A DNA stretch of 32,374 bases from Nitrospirae bacterium GWC2_56_14 (GCA_001803705.1 MHDY01000247.1:1-32374), one strand, 5' to 3'; positions 14,130-22,222 are shown, numbered from the stretch's first letter. Numbers and translations are program-made. Notes: generated by a model from the sequence alone, not told the origin.

Positions 14130-14939
14130 TTATACCATTCGGCCATGGTCGGCCTTGTCGCAAGGGGGATCATGCAACGCTGCTTGCGGCATCGTCGCCC
14201 TGGTGAGCAGATGCCTGTGTTCGACGGCGCCGAGCGCTGCCAGGAGGCTGGCCTTGATGCCGGGCTGTTCCCGCTCCAGGGTGGAGAGAAGCTGTTTGAT
14301 CCGGGAACGCTTCAGGTCCTGGTCGCCGCAGGCGGGGCAGGCGCAGCAGGTAATGGGGAAACCCGCCCCTGAAGCGTAGCGGATGATCTCGTCCTCGGGC
14401 ACGTACACCAGCGGCCGGATCACGATATTGCGGCCGTCGTCCGCGGTGAGCAGCGGCGACATGGCCTTTATCTTGCCATTGTAGAACTGGTTCAGCAGCA
14501 GCGTTTCGATAAAATCCTCGCGGTGATGCCCCAGGGCGATCCTGGTGCAGCCGAGCTCCCGGGCCTGGGTGTAGAGCACCCCTCGCTTGATGCGGGCGCA
14601 GAGCGAACAAGGGGTATCGTCAGGCCCCAGTTTTTCGAGCATCAGTTCATGGACCGGCGCTTTCACGATCCGATAGTCGTATCCCTGCTCCTGAAGCCAG
14701 GCCTCCATGGGTCCGGTCTGGAATCCCGGGAAGCCGGTATGGACCGTGACCGCCACAAGCGAAAAACTGACCGGTGCCCGCTCCTGGAGCCTTGTAAGGA
14801 CACGCAGCAGGGTCCAGCTGTCCTTGCCGCCCGACAGGGCAACGAGGATGCGGTCATGGTTCTGTATCAGCCCGAAATCGCCAATTGCCTTGCCGACAAG
14901 TTTCCGGATACGTCGTTCGCGGTAATCGGTGGTGCTCAT
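14130..14939 (-). CDS. ttcA: TtcA-family tRNA thiolation enzyme (PP-loop ATPase)
   Basis: 269 residues from ATG 14939. The PP-loop SGGKDSWTLLRVL near residue 35 adenylates the target base. The paired Cys motifs of TtcA are present: TPCSLCARIKRGVLY, and further on CCACPACGDQD, which hold the [4Fe-4S] cluster. ALGHHREDFIETLLLNQFYN is the characteristic TtcA/TilS-like motif. TtcA makes 2-thiocytidine at position 32 of tRNAs; related TtcA-like enzymes thiolate other positions, so the exact target is inferred. The track begins at a TTG two codons earlier. The stop lies 5 bp beyond the -35 of the next promoter. Confidence 0.87.
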   Translation of the reverse strand: MSTTDYRERRIRKLVGKAIGDFGLIQNHDRILVALSGGKDSWTLLRVLTRLQERAPVSFSLVAVTVHTGFPGFQTGPMEAWLQEQGYDYRIVKAPVHELMLEKLGPDDTPCSLCARIKRGVLYTQARELGCTRIALGHHREDFIETLLLNQFYNGKIKAMSPLLTADDGRNIVIRPLVYVPEDEIIRYASGAGFPITCCACPACGDQDLKRSRIKQLLSTLEREQPGIKASLLAALGAVEHRHLLTRATMPQAALHDPPCDKADHGRMV

Positions 14940-14945
14940 GGCCAA

Positions 14946-14974
14946 ATCCTACGGAGTGACGGAAGAGAAGTCAA
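14946..14974 (-). promoter_or_regulatory. Promoter of ttcA, possibly giving a leaderless mRNA
   Basis: On the minus strand TTGACT and TAGGAT are separated by 17 bp. The -10 ends only 6 bp before ATG 14939, so the expected +1 would fall on or next to the start codon. AGGA inside the -10 is the only Shine-Dalgarno-like word. Confidence 0.5.
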
Positions 14975-15049
14975 TATATTTATGCCCGGGAATGCATGTG
15001 GCCGCAAGAGAACGCAAAGATCACAAAGAATAACGTGAAACGGGGCAAT

Positions 15050-15082
15050 AAAAAAGGCCCCGGAGTCCTCTCCAGGGCCTTT
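15050..15082 (-). terminator. Intrinsic terminator after the AAKK-tail protein gene
   Basis: On the minus strand AAGGCCCTGGAG pairs with CTCCGGGGCCTT around a 4-nt loop and is followed by a T-run, 22 bp after the stop codon. An A/T-flanked stem on both sides could also act on the other strand. Confidence 0.85.
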
Positions 15083-15103
15083 CAGGATGATCGCGATATG
15101 ATG

Positions 15104-15475
15104 TTATCTTCTCTTTTTCGCCTTTTTTGTGGCCTTTTTTACAGCTTTCTTCGCTGCCTTTTTCTTCACTGCTTTTTTTGCCGCTTTTTTCTTGCCTGCT
15201 TTTTTCTTGGCCGGTTTTTTTGCGGCCTTTTTAGCCGCTTTTTTCTTGGCCGGCTTCTTTGCAGCCTTTTTTGCCGCCTTTTTGGCCGGTTTCTTCCTGG
15301 CAGCAGGCTTCTTCGGCGCTGCAGCAGCAAGACCAAACTGCTCGGGCGCCTTTACGCCGGCGGCCTCCATGCCGCAGCAGTACACCGGCTCCTCGTACAC
15401 TTCGCCGGTCCTCGTTACATCGATCCTTCTGCCGCAAACCCTGCACTCATACTGCATAATTCTTTCGATACCCAT
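15104..15475 (-). CDS. Zinc-knuckle protein with histone H1-like Ala/Lys tail
   Basis: 123 residues. The N-terminal ~45 residues form a small Cys motif: MQYECRVCGRRIDVTRTGEV then EEPVYCCGMEA (CxxC...CC), probably zinc-binding. From about residue 55 to the end the protein is a low-complexity basic tail of AAKKPAKK, AAKKA and KKAGKKKA units, more than 40% Lys, ending AKKRR. Such tails resemble bacterial histone H1-like and HU-extension proteins that bind DNA or RNA without sequence specificity. The start MGIERIMQYE is chosen because AAGGAGGAGA sits at ideal distance. A promoter (15612-15640) and a terminator (15050-15082) make it a single-gene unit. Repeat number is likely to vary between strains. 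Confidence 0.75.
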   Translation of the reverse strand: MGIERIMQYECRVCGRRIDVTRTGEVYEEPVYCCGMEAAGVKAPEQFGLAAAAPKKPAARKKPAKKAAKKAAKKPAKKKAAKKAAKKPAKKKAGKKKAAKKAVKKKAAKKAVKKATKKAKKRR

Positions 15476-15611
15476 ATGCATTCTCCTCCTTGGTAAGCTG
15501 ATGGTCCCGAGCATTCGCGCGGGGTGTGGTCACTGGTCAATGACGATAGCTTCGTGAGAATACTCAGAGAACCGCGCGTTCATGCAGTCTGCGCTTGTTA
15601 TTCTTGTTATT

Positions 15612-15640
15612 ACTGTAGAATCATATTCATAAAATGTCAA
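15612..15640 (-). promoter_or_regulatory. Promoter of the AAKK-tail protein gene
   Basis: On the minus strand TTGACA and TACAGT are separated by 17 bp, about 140 bp before the start codon, in an AT-rich pocket. Confidence 0.6.
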
Positions 15641-15673
15641 GAATTATGTCGTTTTTGAGCGGTCTTGAAGCGC

Positions 15674-15865
15674 TTACGACCACACCCTCGGCTGTTTTTT
15701 ATTCGCCCTGACCATGGCGTTCTTCATTCTGTCCGACTGATGCACTTCCCATATCTGCTCCATCCCTTCGATGGCGGAGGAGAGCGCCTCATCAGTAACC
15801 GCGCCGTCCCATTCCTTGGTTTCGGCCAACCGGTACAATTCCAGGATCACGTCATCGAGTTTCAT
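15674..15865 (-). CDS. Small hypothetical protein
   Basis: 63 residues: MKLDDVILELYRLAETKEWD...VTDEALSSAIEGMEQIWEVH then QSDRMKNAMVRANKKQPRVW. It has an acidic helical first half and a basic end with no signal peptide, membrane segment or Cys. ATG 15865 follows AAAGGAGATAGAGG, a good ribosome binding site, and the composition is protein-like, so I regard it as real. I do not recognise the family. It is separated from nrdJ by a terminator, so it is not part of that transcript. Confidence 0.6.
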   Translation of the reverse strand: MKLDDVILELYRLAETKEWDGAVTDEALSSAIEGMEQIWEVHQSDRMKNAMVRANKKQPRVWS

Positions 15866-15921
15866 CCTCTATCTCCTTTACATACAACAAGTTAAAGCAT
15901 ATTTCCCGGCAGGGCCCTGTG

Positions 15922-15949
15922 AAAAAAAACCGGGAGAAAACCCTCCCGG
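15922..15949 (-). terminator. Intrinsic terminator downstream of nrdJ
   Basis: On the minus strand CCGGGAG pairs with CTCCCGG around GGTTTT and is followed by eight T. It is about 225 bp beyond the nrdJ stop; a word repeat lies between. Confidence 0.8.
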
Positions 15950-16048
15950 ATAGTGTTATGCAGAGGAACTTTTCAAACCAGATACCGAGGGAGATCGTTC
16001 AAGAATGCCTCCGGACCATTATGGGTGAACTCGTACGCAGTCAAGATT

Positions 16049-16117
16049 TGCCACATAATTCACATAAGGCACATAAACAAAGGATTCTTTCTCTGTTTTT
16101 TGTGACTTATGTGGCTA
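16049..16117. repeat. CACATAA word inverted repeat downstream of nrdJ
   Basis: TGCCACATAATTCACATAAG and GCACATAAAC face the inverted TGTGACTTATGTGGC, around a T-rich ATTCTTTCTCTGTTTTTTG centre. It is one more family of intergenic word repeats, placed shortly after the nrdJ stop. Confidence 0.6.
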
Positions 16118-16173
16118 AAAAATACTTTTTACGAATCAATGATCGATCATTGGAATGCACCTGCACTGCGATG

Positions 16174-18534
16174 CTACCCGCACTTGGAGAAACCGCAGCC
16201 GCGGCAGAAGGCGCAGCCCTCGCCGAACTCCAGAAGCCCGCCGCAGTCCGGGCACTCCGGGCAGATACCGAGATGGTTCTTGCCGTCCCCTGTTCCTGCG
16301 CCGCAGTCTGTAGACGCATAGCCCACGTTCTGCTGGGACACGGCCTTGGGCTTCGGCATGTGCTTATGGCTTGCGTCCTTGGTGTAGCGCTCCAGGGCCC
16401 GTCCGATGGCATCGGGACAGGACAGGATGGAGCCGCCCTCGACCCAGGCCGGCGACGGGCAGCGAATGCCCTTCACCTGCTTGATGATCGAATCAATGGA
16501 AACGCCGGACCGGAGGGCCAGCGATACCAGACGCGAGACCGCCTCGGACTGGCTGGCGGCGCACCCGCCGGACTTGCCCATGGTCGAGAAGACCTCGCAA
16601 ATGCCCTCGTCGTCCTCGTTGATCGTGATGTAGAGGTTGCCGCAGCCCGTGGGAAGCTTCTGCGTGACGCCCGTGGTAAGGGCCGGCCGATGGCGCGGCT
16701 TCTTTTCCTCGGCCAGTTCGGGAGAGGCGGAAGCGACCGTGACCGGATGGACCGCTGCAGCGGCTGCCGCCTTGCGTGCCTTGTCCGTGGCGCCGGTGGA
16801 GAGCACCTGCTCGTCGCGCGAACCGTCGCGGTAGATGGTCACGCCCTTGCAGCCCAGCTTGTAGGCCATCATGTACACGTTCTTCACATCGTCCTGGGTC
16901 GCGCTGTGCGGGAAGTTCACGGTTTTGGACACAGCATTGTCCGTGTATTTCTGGAACCCGCCCTGCATGCGGATATGCCACTCAGGCGTGATATCGTGGG
17001 ACGTGACGAACACGCGCTGAACGTCCTCGGGCACGGTCTTGATGCCGGTGCAGCCGCCGTGCTCGGCGATCTCCTTCATCAGGGCGTCGGAATGGAAGCC
17101 CCGCGCCTTGGCTACCCGCTCGAAGATGGGGTTCACTTCGATCAGCTCGGCGCCGTCCATGACCCTGCGGATATAGGAAAGCGCGAAGATCGGCTCGATG
17201 CCGCTGGAGCAGCCTGCAATGATGGACAGTGTGCCGGTGGGCGCGATGGTCGTGACCGTGGCGTTCCGTACCGGCGCGAGCCCTGGTTTATCGTAGATGC
17301 TCCCCTTGAAGTTCGGGAAGGGGCCGCGGTCCCGTGCAAGCTCTTCGCTCATTTTCCGGCCTTCGTCGGTAACGAACTGCATGACCTGCTCTCCGAGCTT
17401 CACCGCCTCTTCGGAATTGTAGGGAATACCCATCTCGAGCAGCATATCGGCGAAGCCCATGACGCCCAGGCCGATCTTGCGGTTGGAGCGGGTCATCTTG
17501 TCGATCTTATCGATGGGATAGCGGTTCACGTCGATGACGTTGTCGAGGAAATGGACGCCCTGCTGCACCGTGTGGCGCAGTTTGTCGAAATCCACGGCCT
17601 TGCCGTGGGGCGCCAGCATCTTCGCCAGGTTGACCGAGGCCAGGTTGCAGGACTCGTAGGGAAGCAGCGGCTGCTCGCCGCAGGGGTTGGTGGACTCCAT
17701 CTTGCCGATATGCGGCGTGGGGTTGTACTGGTTGATGCGGTCCATGAAGATGATGCCCGGATCGCCGTTCTTCCAGGCCATGTTCACCACGGTCTCGAAG
17801 ACGCGGCGGGCGCTTAAGGTGCGCACCACGTCGCGGTTCCGGGGAGACACGAGATCGTAGTCCGTGTCCTTCTCCACGGCATCCATGAAGGTGTCGGTCA
17901 TGGCAACGGAGATATTGAAGTTATTGAGCCTGTCGTTCTGCTGCTTGCAGGTCACGAAATCGAGCACGTCCGGGTGGTCCACCGACAGGATGCCCATATT
18001 GGCGCCGCGGCGCGTGCCGCCCTGCTTCACCGTTTCCGTGGCTGCGTCGAACACGGTCATGAACGAGATGGGGCCCGAGGAGACGCCCTTGGTGGACTTG
18101 ACCACGTCGTTCTTGGGGCGGATGCGCGAGAAGGAGAAACCCGTGCCGCCGCCGGACTTGTGGATCAAGGCCGCCTGTTTCACGGAGTCGAAGATCTCCT
18201 CCATGGAGTCGCCCACGGGCAGCACAAAACAGGCAGAGAGCTGGCCCAGTTCGCGGCCCGCGTTCATGAGCGTCGGGCTGTTCGGCAGGAACTCCAGCGA
18301 GGTCATGAGCCGGTAGAACTCGGCTGCGGTCTGCTCGACCTCGGCATCGGACTTGCCGTAAGCCCGGTCGGCATCGGCAATGGTCCTGGCCACGCGCGTG
18401 AACATGTCCACGGCTGTTTCGACCACGGTCCCGTCCTCGTTCCGCTTAAGATACCGTTTTTCAAGAACCTTAAGACAGTTCTCGGACAGATTCAGACCCG
18501 TGCCGGATGCTGAAGCAGATGCAGCGCTTTTCAT
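16174..18534 (-). CDS. nrdJ: Adenosylcobalamin-dependent (class II) ribonucleotide reductase
   Basis: 786 residues, a full-length NrdJ of the long type. It reduces ribonucleotides to deoxyribonucleotides using an AdoCbl-derived thiyl radical and needs no oxygen. Seen: LSACFVLPVGDSMEEIFDSV (first redox Cys), RIRPKNDVVKSTKGVSSGPI, NPCGEQPLLPYESCNLASVN (radical Cys, Glu and second redox Cys region), TIAPTGTLSIIAGCSSGIEP and KTVNFPHSATQDDVKNVYMM. The C-terminal extension ends with two zinc-type CxxC pairs (CPECPDCGG, CAFCRGCGF) and the terminal Cys FSKCG that re-reduces the active site. ATG 18534 follows CAGGGAGGAAAATTT. A promoter with two NrdR-like boxes lies ~250 bp upstream. No cobalamin box was found in the leader. 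Confidence 0.97.
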   Translation of the reverse strand: MKSAASASASGTGLNLSENCLKVLEKRYLKRNEDGTVVETAVDMFTRVARTIADADRAYGKSDAEVEQTAAEFYRLMTSLEFLPNSPTLMNAGRELGQLSACFVLPVGDSMEEIFDSVKQAALIHKSGGGTGFSFSRIRPKNDVVKSTKGVSSGPISFMTVFDAATETVKQGGTRRGANMGILSVDHPDVLDFVTCKQQNDRLNNFNISVAMTDTFMDAVEKDTDYDLVSPRNRDVVRTLSARRVFETVVNMAWKNGDPGIIFMDRINQYNPTPHIGKMESTNPCGEQPLLPYESCNLASVNLAKMLAPHGKAVDFDKLRHTVQQGVHFLDNVIDVNRYPIDKIDKMTRSNRKIGLGVMGFADMLLEMGIPYNSEEAVKLGEQVMQFVTDEGRKMSEELARDRGPFPNFKGSIYDKPGLAPVRNATVTTIAPTGTLSIIAGCSSGIEPIFALSYIRRVMDGAELIEVNPIFERVAKARGFHSDALMKEIAEHGGCTGIKTVPEDVQRVFVTSHDITPEWHIRMQGGFQKYTDNAVSKTVNFPHSATQDDVKNVYMMAYKLGCKGVTIYRDGSRDEQVLSTGATDKARKAAAAAAVHPVTVASASPELAEEKKPRHRPALTTGVTQKLPTGCGNLYITINEDDEGICEVFSTMGKSGGCAASQSEAVSRLVSLALRSGVSIDSIIKQVKGIRCPSPAWVEGGSILSCPDAIGRALERYTKDASHKHMPKPKAVSQQNVGYASTDCGAGTGDGKNHLGICPECPDCGGLLEFGEGCAFCRGCGFSKCG

Positions 18535-18578
18535 AAATTTTCCTCCCTGGAATAAAAATTATAAATACAAATCAATGC

Positions 18579-18600
18579 GGGGCGATCGTATGATCGCCCC
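18579..18600 (-). promoter_or_regulatory. Perfect hairpin in the nrdJ leader
   Basis: GGGGCGATC and GATCGCCCC form a 9-bp perfect stem with a 4-nt loop, ending about 45 nt before the nrdJ start codon. There is no T-run, so it is not a terminator. It could be a translational or mRNA-stability element, or another repeat family. Confidence 0.5.
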
Positions 18601-18788
18601 GGCATTATGCATTATATTGCAACTTACCCGACTGACCTGCCAAAGTAAAACAGTTTTTTAGCGAGATGTTCATATGGCCCTGCCCTGATGTGTTTTCCTA
18701 GGGTGCTGCCTATTACGATATTTGATTTTAAGCTGGAAGAAGAAAAATCAATAGAAATTACTCTACTAGCTTACGCGAACTCTTAAGG

Positions 18789-18817
18789 AGTATAACTACA
18801 ACATATTGTATTGTCAA
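18789..18817 (-). promoter_or_regulatory. Promoter of nrdJ
   Basis: On the minus strand TTGACA and TATACT are separated by exactly 17 bp. The predicted transcript has a leader of about 245 nt. Confidence 0.75.
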
Positions 18818-18843
18818 GGCGATTTTTATACCATATATAGTTG
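18796..18843 (-). promoter_or_regulatory. Tandem NrdR-like operator boxes at the nrdJ promoter
   Basis: The minus-strand 16-mers CAACTATATATGGTAT (18828-18843) and ATACAATATGTTGTAG (18796-18811) each match the NrdR consensus ACACWATATATWGTGT at 12 of 16 positions by my count. Their centres are 32 bp apart, about three helical turns, the spacing typical of paired NrdR boxes. The proximal box fills the -35/-10 spacer; the distal one lies just upstream of the -35. This predicts repression by NrdR in response to the ATP/dATP pool. Confidence 0.65.
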
Positions 18844-19043
18844 AATTTTACCAATTGATATTCGCTAAAGGGGCATAAAATCAGGACAAAAAGCACATAC
18901 AAAAAAATCACATTTTAAAACACCGCTTTAAATGCGGATATTATGAACTATAAGGAGTGAATAGGTCCGGATATTCGTGTTCAAGCTGGACGAGGCGACG
19001 GTCATTGTCGTTCGGGAGTGAAAATCTCAGGTACTAAAAACTT

Positions 19044-19100
19044 TGGCCGCAGATACCAAAAGTAGGCGCTTCTAAGCGACGCAGATCATCGCAGATAAAA
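19044..19100. repeat. GCAGAT word repeat, first block
   Basis: GGCCGCAGATACCAAAAGTA and GACGCAGATCATCGCAGATA carry three copies of CGCAGAT. They face inverted copies at 19218-19267, on the other side of the CCCTCTCCC hairpin. Confidence 0.55.
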
Positions 19101-19167
19101 CAAGGCATAAAAACTTTTGACACTGATCAGGACTGATTTTTTATGATCAAGCGGGAACAACTAAAAA

Positions 19168-19217
19168 CCCCCTCACCTTTACCCTCTCCCCCGGGGGAGA
19201 GGGTAGGGTGAGGGGGG
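19168..19217. repeat. CCCTCTCCC / GGGAGAGGG hairpin repeat
   Basis: CCCCCTCACCTTTACCCTCT is mirrored by AGAGGGTAGGGTGAGGGGG, forming a long near-perfect stem around CCCCCGGGGG. The same words recur at 22136-22179 and 23308-23398, so three members of this family lie within 4.3 kb. Confidence 0.75.
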
Positions 19218-19267
19218 CATCTGTGTGCATCAGATTTCATCTGCGGCCATCTGCGAAATCTGCGGAC
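19218..19267. repeat. GCAGAT word repeat, second (inverted) block
   Basis: CATCTGTGTGCATCAGATTT, CATCTGCGGCCATCTGCGAA and ATCTGCGG carry ATCTG(C/T)G words, the inverse of the block at 19044-19100. It stops 19 bp from the UPF0182 stop codon. Confidence 0.55.
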
Positions 19268-19285
19268 AATCGCTTTTCCGGTTTA

Positions 19286-21982
19286 TCACTTCGCCATTCC
19301 CCGAAGCGTCTCTTCCAGCTCTTTCAGATATTTTCCGTACGCGGCAAAGTCTTCCTTCCGGAGCGCTTCGCGCGCCTTGCGCAGCTGCTCCAGCGCCCGG
19401 GAGCCCAGCTCCTTGGGAGTGATAATGACCGTCTTTGAGCCGTCCTCCGTCATCCGCATGCTCGGCAGCGTGCCGCTGAACAGGCGCTGGATCGAGGCAT
19501 CCAGCGTTTCCTCCATGACCACATCGTTCCCGTAGGCGACAATGACCCTGCGGAGCTCCGGCAGGCCCCCTTTGTCCGTGGCCACCAGGTAGAGCGGCTG
19601 CACATAGATGAGCGAGTCCTCCATCGGGATGATCAGAAGGCTGCCGCGGATCACATCGGAACCGCTCTGTCCCCAGAGCGTGAGCTGCTGCGAGATGTAG
19701 GAGTCCTGGTCGATGCGCGCGTCGATCTGGCGCGGCCCGAAGACCAGCCGGTCCCTGGGGAAGGTAAAGACCGTGACCTTGCCGTAGTTCTCGCCGTCGC
19801 ACCGCGCAGCCATCCAGGCAGCCAGGTTGTCCCGCTTTGACGGCGTAAAGGGCAGAAGCAGGATGAACTCCTCCGCCTTGTCGCCCGGAAGTTTGGTGAT
19901 GAGGTAATAGGGCTCCATGGTCTTTTCGCGGTACGACGGGATCTCCCAGAGGTCTTCTTTATTGTAGAACACCGCCGGGTCGGTCATGTGGAAGGTCGTG
20001 AACATCCTCGCCTGGATCTGGAGCAGGCCCCGCGGATAGCGGATGTGCTTCCGGAGGTCGGCGGACATTTCCGTCAGCGGCTTGAAGACGTTGGGAAAGA
20101 CCGCTGCATAGGCCCGGGCCAGCACGTCCTTTTGATCGACCACATAGAACATGACGCTGCCGTCATAGGCATCGACGACCACCTTGATCGAATTGCGTAC
20201 ATAATTGGCGCCGCCGGCAAGCGGTTTTGAATAGGGAAGGCTGCTGCTCTGCGTATAGGCGTCGATCATCCAGGACAGTCTGCCGTCGTCGCCCACGACC
20301 ATATAGGGATCGGGATCGTAGGACAGGAACGGCGCGATCCTGGCCACGCGGTCCAGGATGGTGCGGTTATAGATGATGCGGCTGTCGTCGGTCACATCGC
20401 TGGACAGGAAGATCTTGAGGTTCCCGAAGTAGGAAGCATAGAGAAGCCGTTTCAGGAACGACGAGAGCCGCACTCCCCCGCTTCCCGAGTATACGGTATA
20501 GACATTCTCCTTGGTGGTGGGATAGCTGAACTCCCTGGTCTTGGTGTTCACGATCACGTAGTCATTGGGGCTTTCGCCGTAGTAGATCTCGGGACGGGTG
20601 ACCTTCGGCCCTGCGCTCGAAACCGGCGGGATGTCCTTGATATAGAACTCCGGCAACCCTTCCTTGGTAATGCCGGAGACCGGCCCCATGGCAAGGCCGA
20701 AACCGTGGGTGAACACGAGCCGTTCGTTGATCCACGATTTGTTCGGCAGGTCCGCGTAGGACAGCTCCCGCGGGGACAGCATTGTCTGCAGATATTTGCC
20801 GTTCACGGTATAGCGGTCGTTGTCCACGTCGCTGAAGTGATAGTAGGTCCTGATCTGCTGCAGCTGACTGTAGGTCTTGAGCAGCGGGTCCTCGTCCCAG
20901 AGCCTGATGTTCTGGATCGTGGAGAGGTTCTTCCTGATGTCCGTGAAGGTCAGCTGCTTGTTCGCGGCAAAGGGCTGCAGTTCCATATGCTCCAGGCCAT
21001 AGCCGTACCGCGTGAATTTGATGTGGTCCGCGATGTAGGGCTGCTCCAGCACGCTCTCGTTCGGCGAGACCTGGAAGCTCTGGACCGTCTGGGGATAGAC
21101 CTTGAGCCCCAGAAAATAAACGGCGGCGAGCACGGCCAGGGCAATGAGCGGCACCACAAAGGACCGTCGCGGTGCAACGAACGGCAGTACGATCGCAATG
21201 GCAAGAGAAAGCACGGCCATGACGGACAGCATCATGAGCCGGACGTGCACATCGGTATAAGACGCGCCGTAAAGCACGCCGTGTTCCGTGGTCAAGAGGC
21301 CAAAGCGGTCGAGCGCGAAGCTGAACGACAGGCTGAGCAGGAACAGCGACACCAGTATGCCCAGGTGGAGTTTCACTGCCGGGTCCACGGAAAGGAATTT
21401 GCCGAGCCACACGATGCCGCCCCGGGAAAGATAGAGGACAGCGGTCAGCAGGGCGGAAAGCACGAGCATGCTGCGCACCATGGTGTTCAGCATGTCCACA
21501 AAGGGATAGGTGAAGAGATAGAATGAAATGTCCTTATTGAAGATCGGGTCCATAAGACCGGCCGGCACGCTGTTCAGAAAAAGCAGCGCCTGCTCCCAGT
21601 ACTGCGTACCCACGGTGAACGAGAGCAGGAAGATAACGCCGGACACGCCAAAAACGAGCCACCCCATGATCCGGTCCAGGTCGAGGTGCTGCAACTGCGG
21701 CGCACTCTGCCAGAGCGGGTTCACGCCGCGGAGCGGAAAGGAGCGTCGCCGGGCCATGGTCAAGTTGATGAGGAAAACAAGGAACGCTACCCCGCCGAAC
21801 AGAAACCCGGTCAGCATCTTCGCCTGAAAGGTCCTGCTGAAGACCGCGCCATAGCCGACCTCGTGGAAGAACAGCCAATCAGCCATAAAAGCGATGATCT
21901 GGCGCGAGCCGGTCAGGAGAATGAATCCCACAATAGCGGCAATGATAAGCCCCCGGTTCCCCCGTGTTTTCTTGCTTTGCAT
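19286..21982 (-). CDS. UPF0182 (COG1615) large membrane protein
   Basis: 898 residues, the usual size of this family. The N-terminal third holds seven predicted membrane helices, including RGLIIAAIVGFILLTGSRQI, FMADWLFFHEVGYGAVFSRT (the family-typical 'WLFFxExGY.xVF'), MLTGFLFGGVAFLVFLINLT and an FVVPLIALAVLAAVYFLGLK segment. The C-terminal two thirds form a large soluble, presumably extracytoplasmic domain with YIADHIKFTRYGYGLEHMEL, NIRLWDEDPLLKTYSQLQQI and YYGESPNDYVIVNTKTREFS-YPT signatures. Function is unknown across the family. ATG 21982 follows GAAGGAGAGACT; a promoter lies at 22021-22049. A monocistronic unit bounded by repeats. Confidence 0.93.
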   Translation of the reverse strand: MQSKKTRGNRGLIIAAIVGFILLTGSRQIIAFMADWLFFHEVGYGAVFSRTFQAKMLTGFLFGGVAFLVFLINLTMARRRSFPLRGVNPLWQSAPQLQHLDLDRIMGWLVFGVSGVIFLLSFTVGTQYWEQALLFLNSVPAGLMDPIFNKDISFYLFTYPFVDMLNTMVRSMLVLSALLTAVLYLSRGGIVWLGKFLSVDPAVKLHLGILVSLFLLSLSFSFALDRFGLLTTEHGVLYGASYTDVHVRLMMLSVMAVLSLAIAIVLPFVAPRRSFVVPLIALAVLAAVYFLGLKVYPQTVQSFQVSPNESVLEQPYIADHIKFTRYGYGLEHMELQPFAANKQLTFTDIRKNLSTIQNIRLWDEDPLLKTYSQLQQIRTYYHFSDVDNDRYTVNGKYLQTMLSPRELSYADLPNKSWINERLVFTHGFGLAMGPVSGITKEGLPEFYIKDIPPVSSAGPKVTRPEIYYGESPNDYVIVNTKTREFSYPTTKENVYTVYSGSGGVRLSSFLKRLLYASYFGNLKIFLSSDVTDDSRIIYNRTILDRVARIAPFLSYDPDPYMVVGDDGRLSWMIDAYTQSSSLPYSKPLAGGANYVRNSIKVVVDAYDGSVMFYVVDQKDVLARAYAAVFPNVFKPLTEMSADLRKHIRYPRGLLQIQARMFTTFHMTDPAVFYNKEDLWEIPSYREKTMEPYYLITKLPGDKAEEFILLLPFTPSKRDNLAAWMAARCDGENYGKVTVFTFPRDRLVFGPRQIDARIDQDSYISQQLTLWGQSGSDVIRGSLLIIPMEDSLIYVQPLYLVATDKGGLPELRRVIVAYGNDVVMEETLDASIQRLFSGTLPSMRMTEDGSKTVIITPKELGSRALEQLRKAREALRKEDFAAYGKYLKELEETLRGMAK

Positions 21983-22020
21983 AGTCTCTCCTTCATGAGA
22001 TAGTTAAGATATATAAGGTT

Positions 22021-22049
22021 ACTGTAGCGGAATTTCACGCAGGTGGCAA
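22021..22049 (-). promoter_or_regulatory. Promoter of the UPF0182 gene
   Basis: On the minus strand TTGCCA and TACAGT are separated by 17 bp, the -10 ending about 38 bp before the start codon. Confidence 0.55.
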
Positions 22050-22135
22050 GGAAAAGCAGGAGAGATAAGCATAAAAGAATCTTTGACACGGAAAAGTCGG
22101 ATGAACTGCGGATAAGGGCGGATAAAGCACCATTT

Positions 22136-22222
22136 ACATCCTCTCCCCTTGAGGGAGAGGACTGAGGTGAGGGGGGCATTCACCGCCCTCCCGCATCTCC
22201 GCGTCTCAGCGTCTCCGCGGTA
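22136..22222. repeat. Two adjoining word repeats (CCTCTCCC hairpin; GCGTCTC words)
   Basis: 22136-22179 is the hairpin family seen at 19168 (CCTCTCCCCTTGAGGGAGAGG then TGAGGTGAGGGGGG, read with gaps). 22184-22222 is a different word set, CGCATCTCCGCGTCTCAGCG then TCTCCGCGG, with period about 9-10. Both sit between the UPF0182 promoter and the end of the DUF4105 gene. Confidence 0.6.

Larger units (their letters stand above)
18844..19285. other. Non-coding, repeat-rich region between UPF0182 and nrdJ
   Basis: 440 bp with no supported gene. 18850-18960 is AT-rich. One short frame (18965-19020) reads FVFKLDEATVIVVRE then stop, which might be the tail of a lost gene but has no start. The remainder is made of GCAGAT and CCCTCTCCC word repeats listed separately. 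Confidence 0.5.

Noticed and set aside
15919-17817. 632-aa plus-strand ORF
   Set aside because: Antisense to nrdJ, with no recognisable domain; the nrdJ reading is beyond doubt.
18535-18800. Adenosylcobalamin riboswitch upstream of nrdJ
   Set aside because: No B12-box sequence or matching paired core could be found in the leader.
18965-19020. Short plus-strand frame reading FVFKLDEATVIVVRE then stop
   Set aside because: Too short, with no start codon or ribosome binding site; noted only as a possible remnant.
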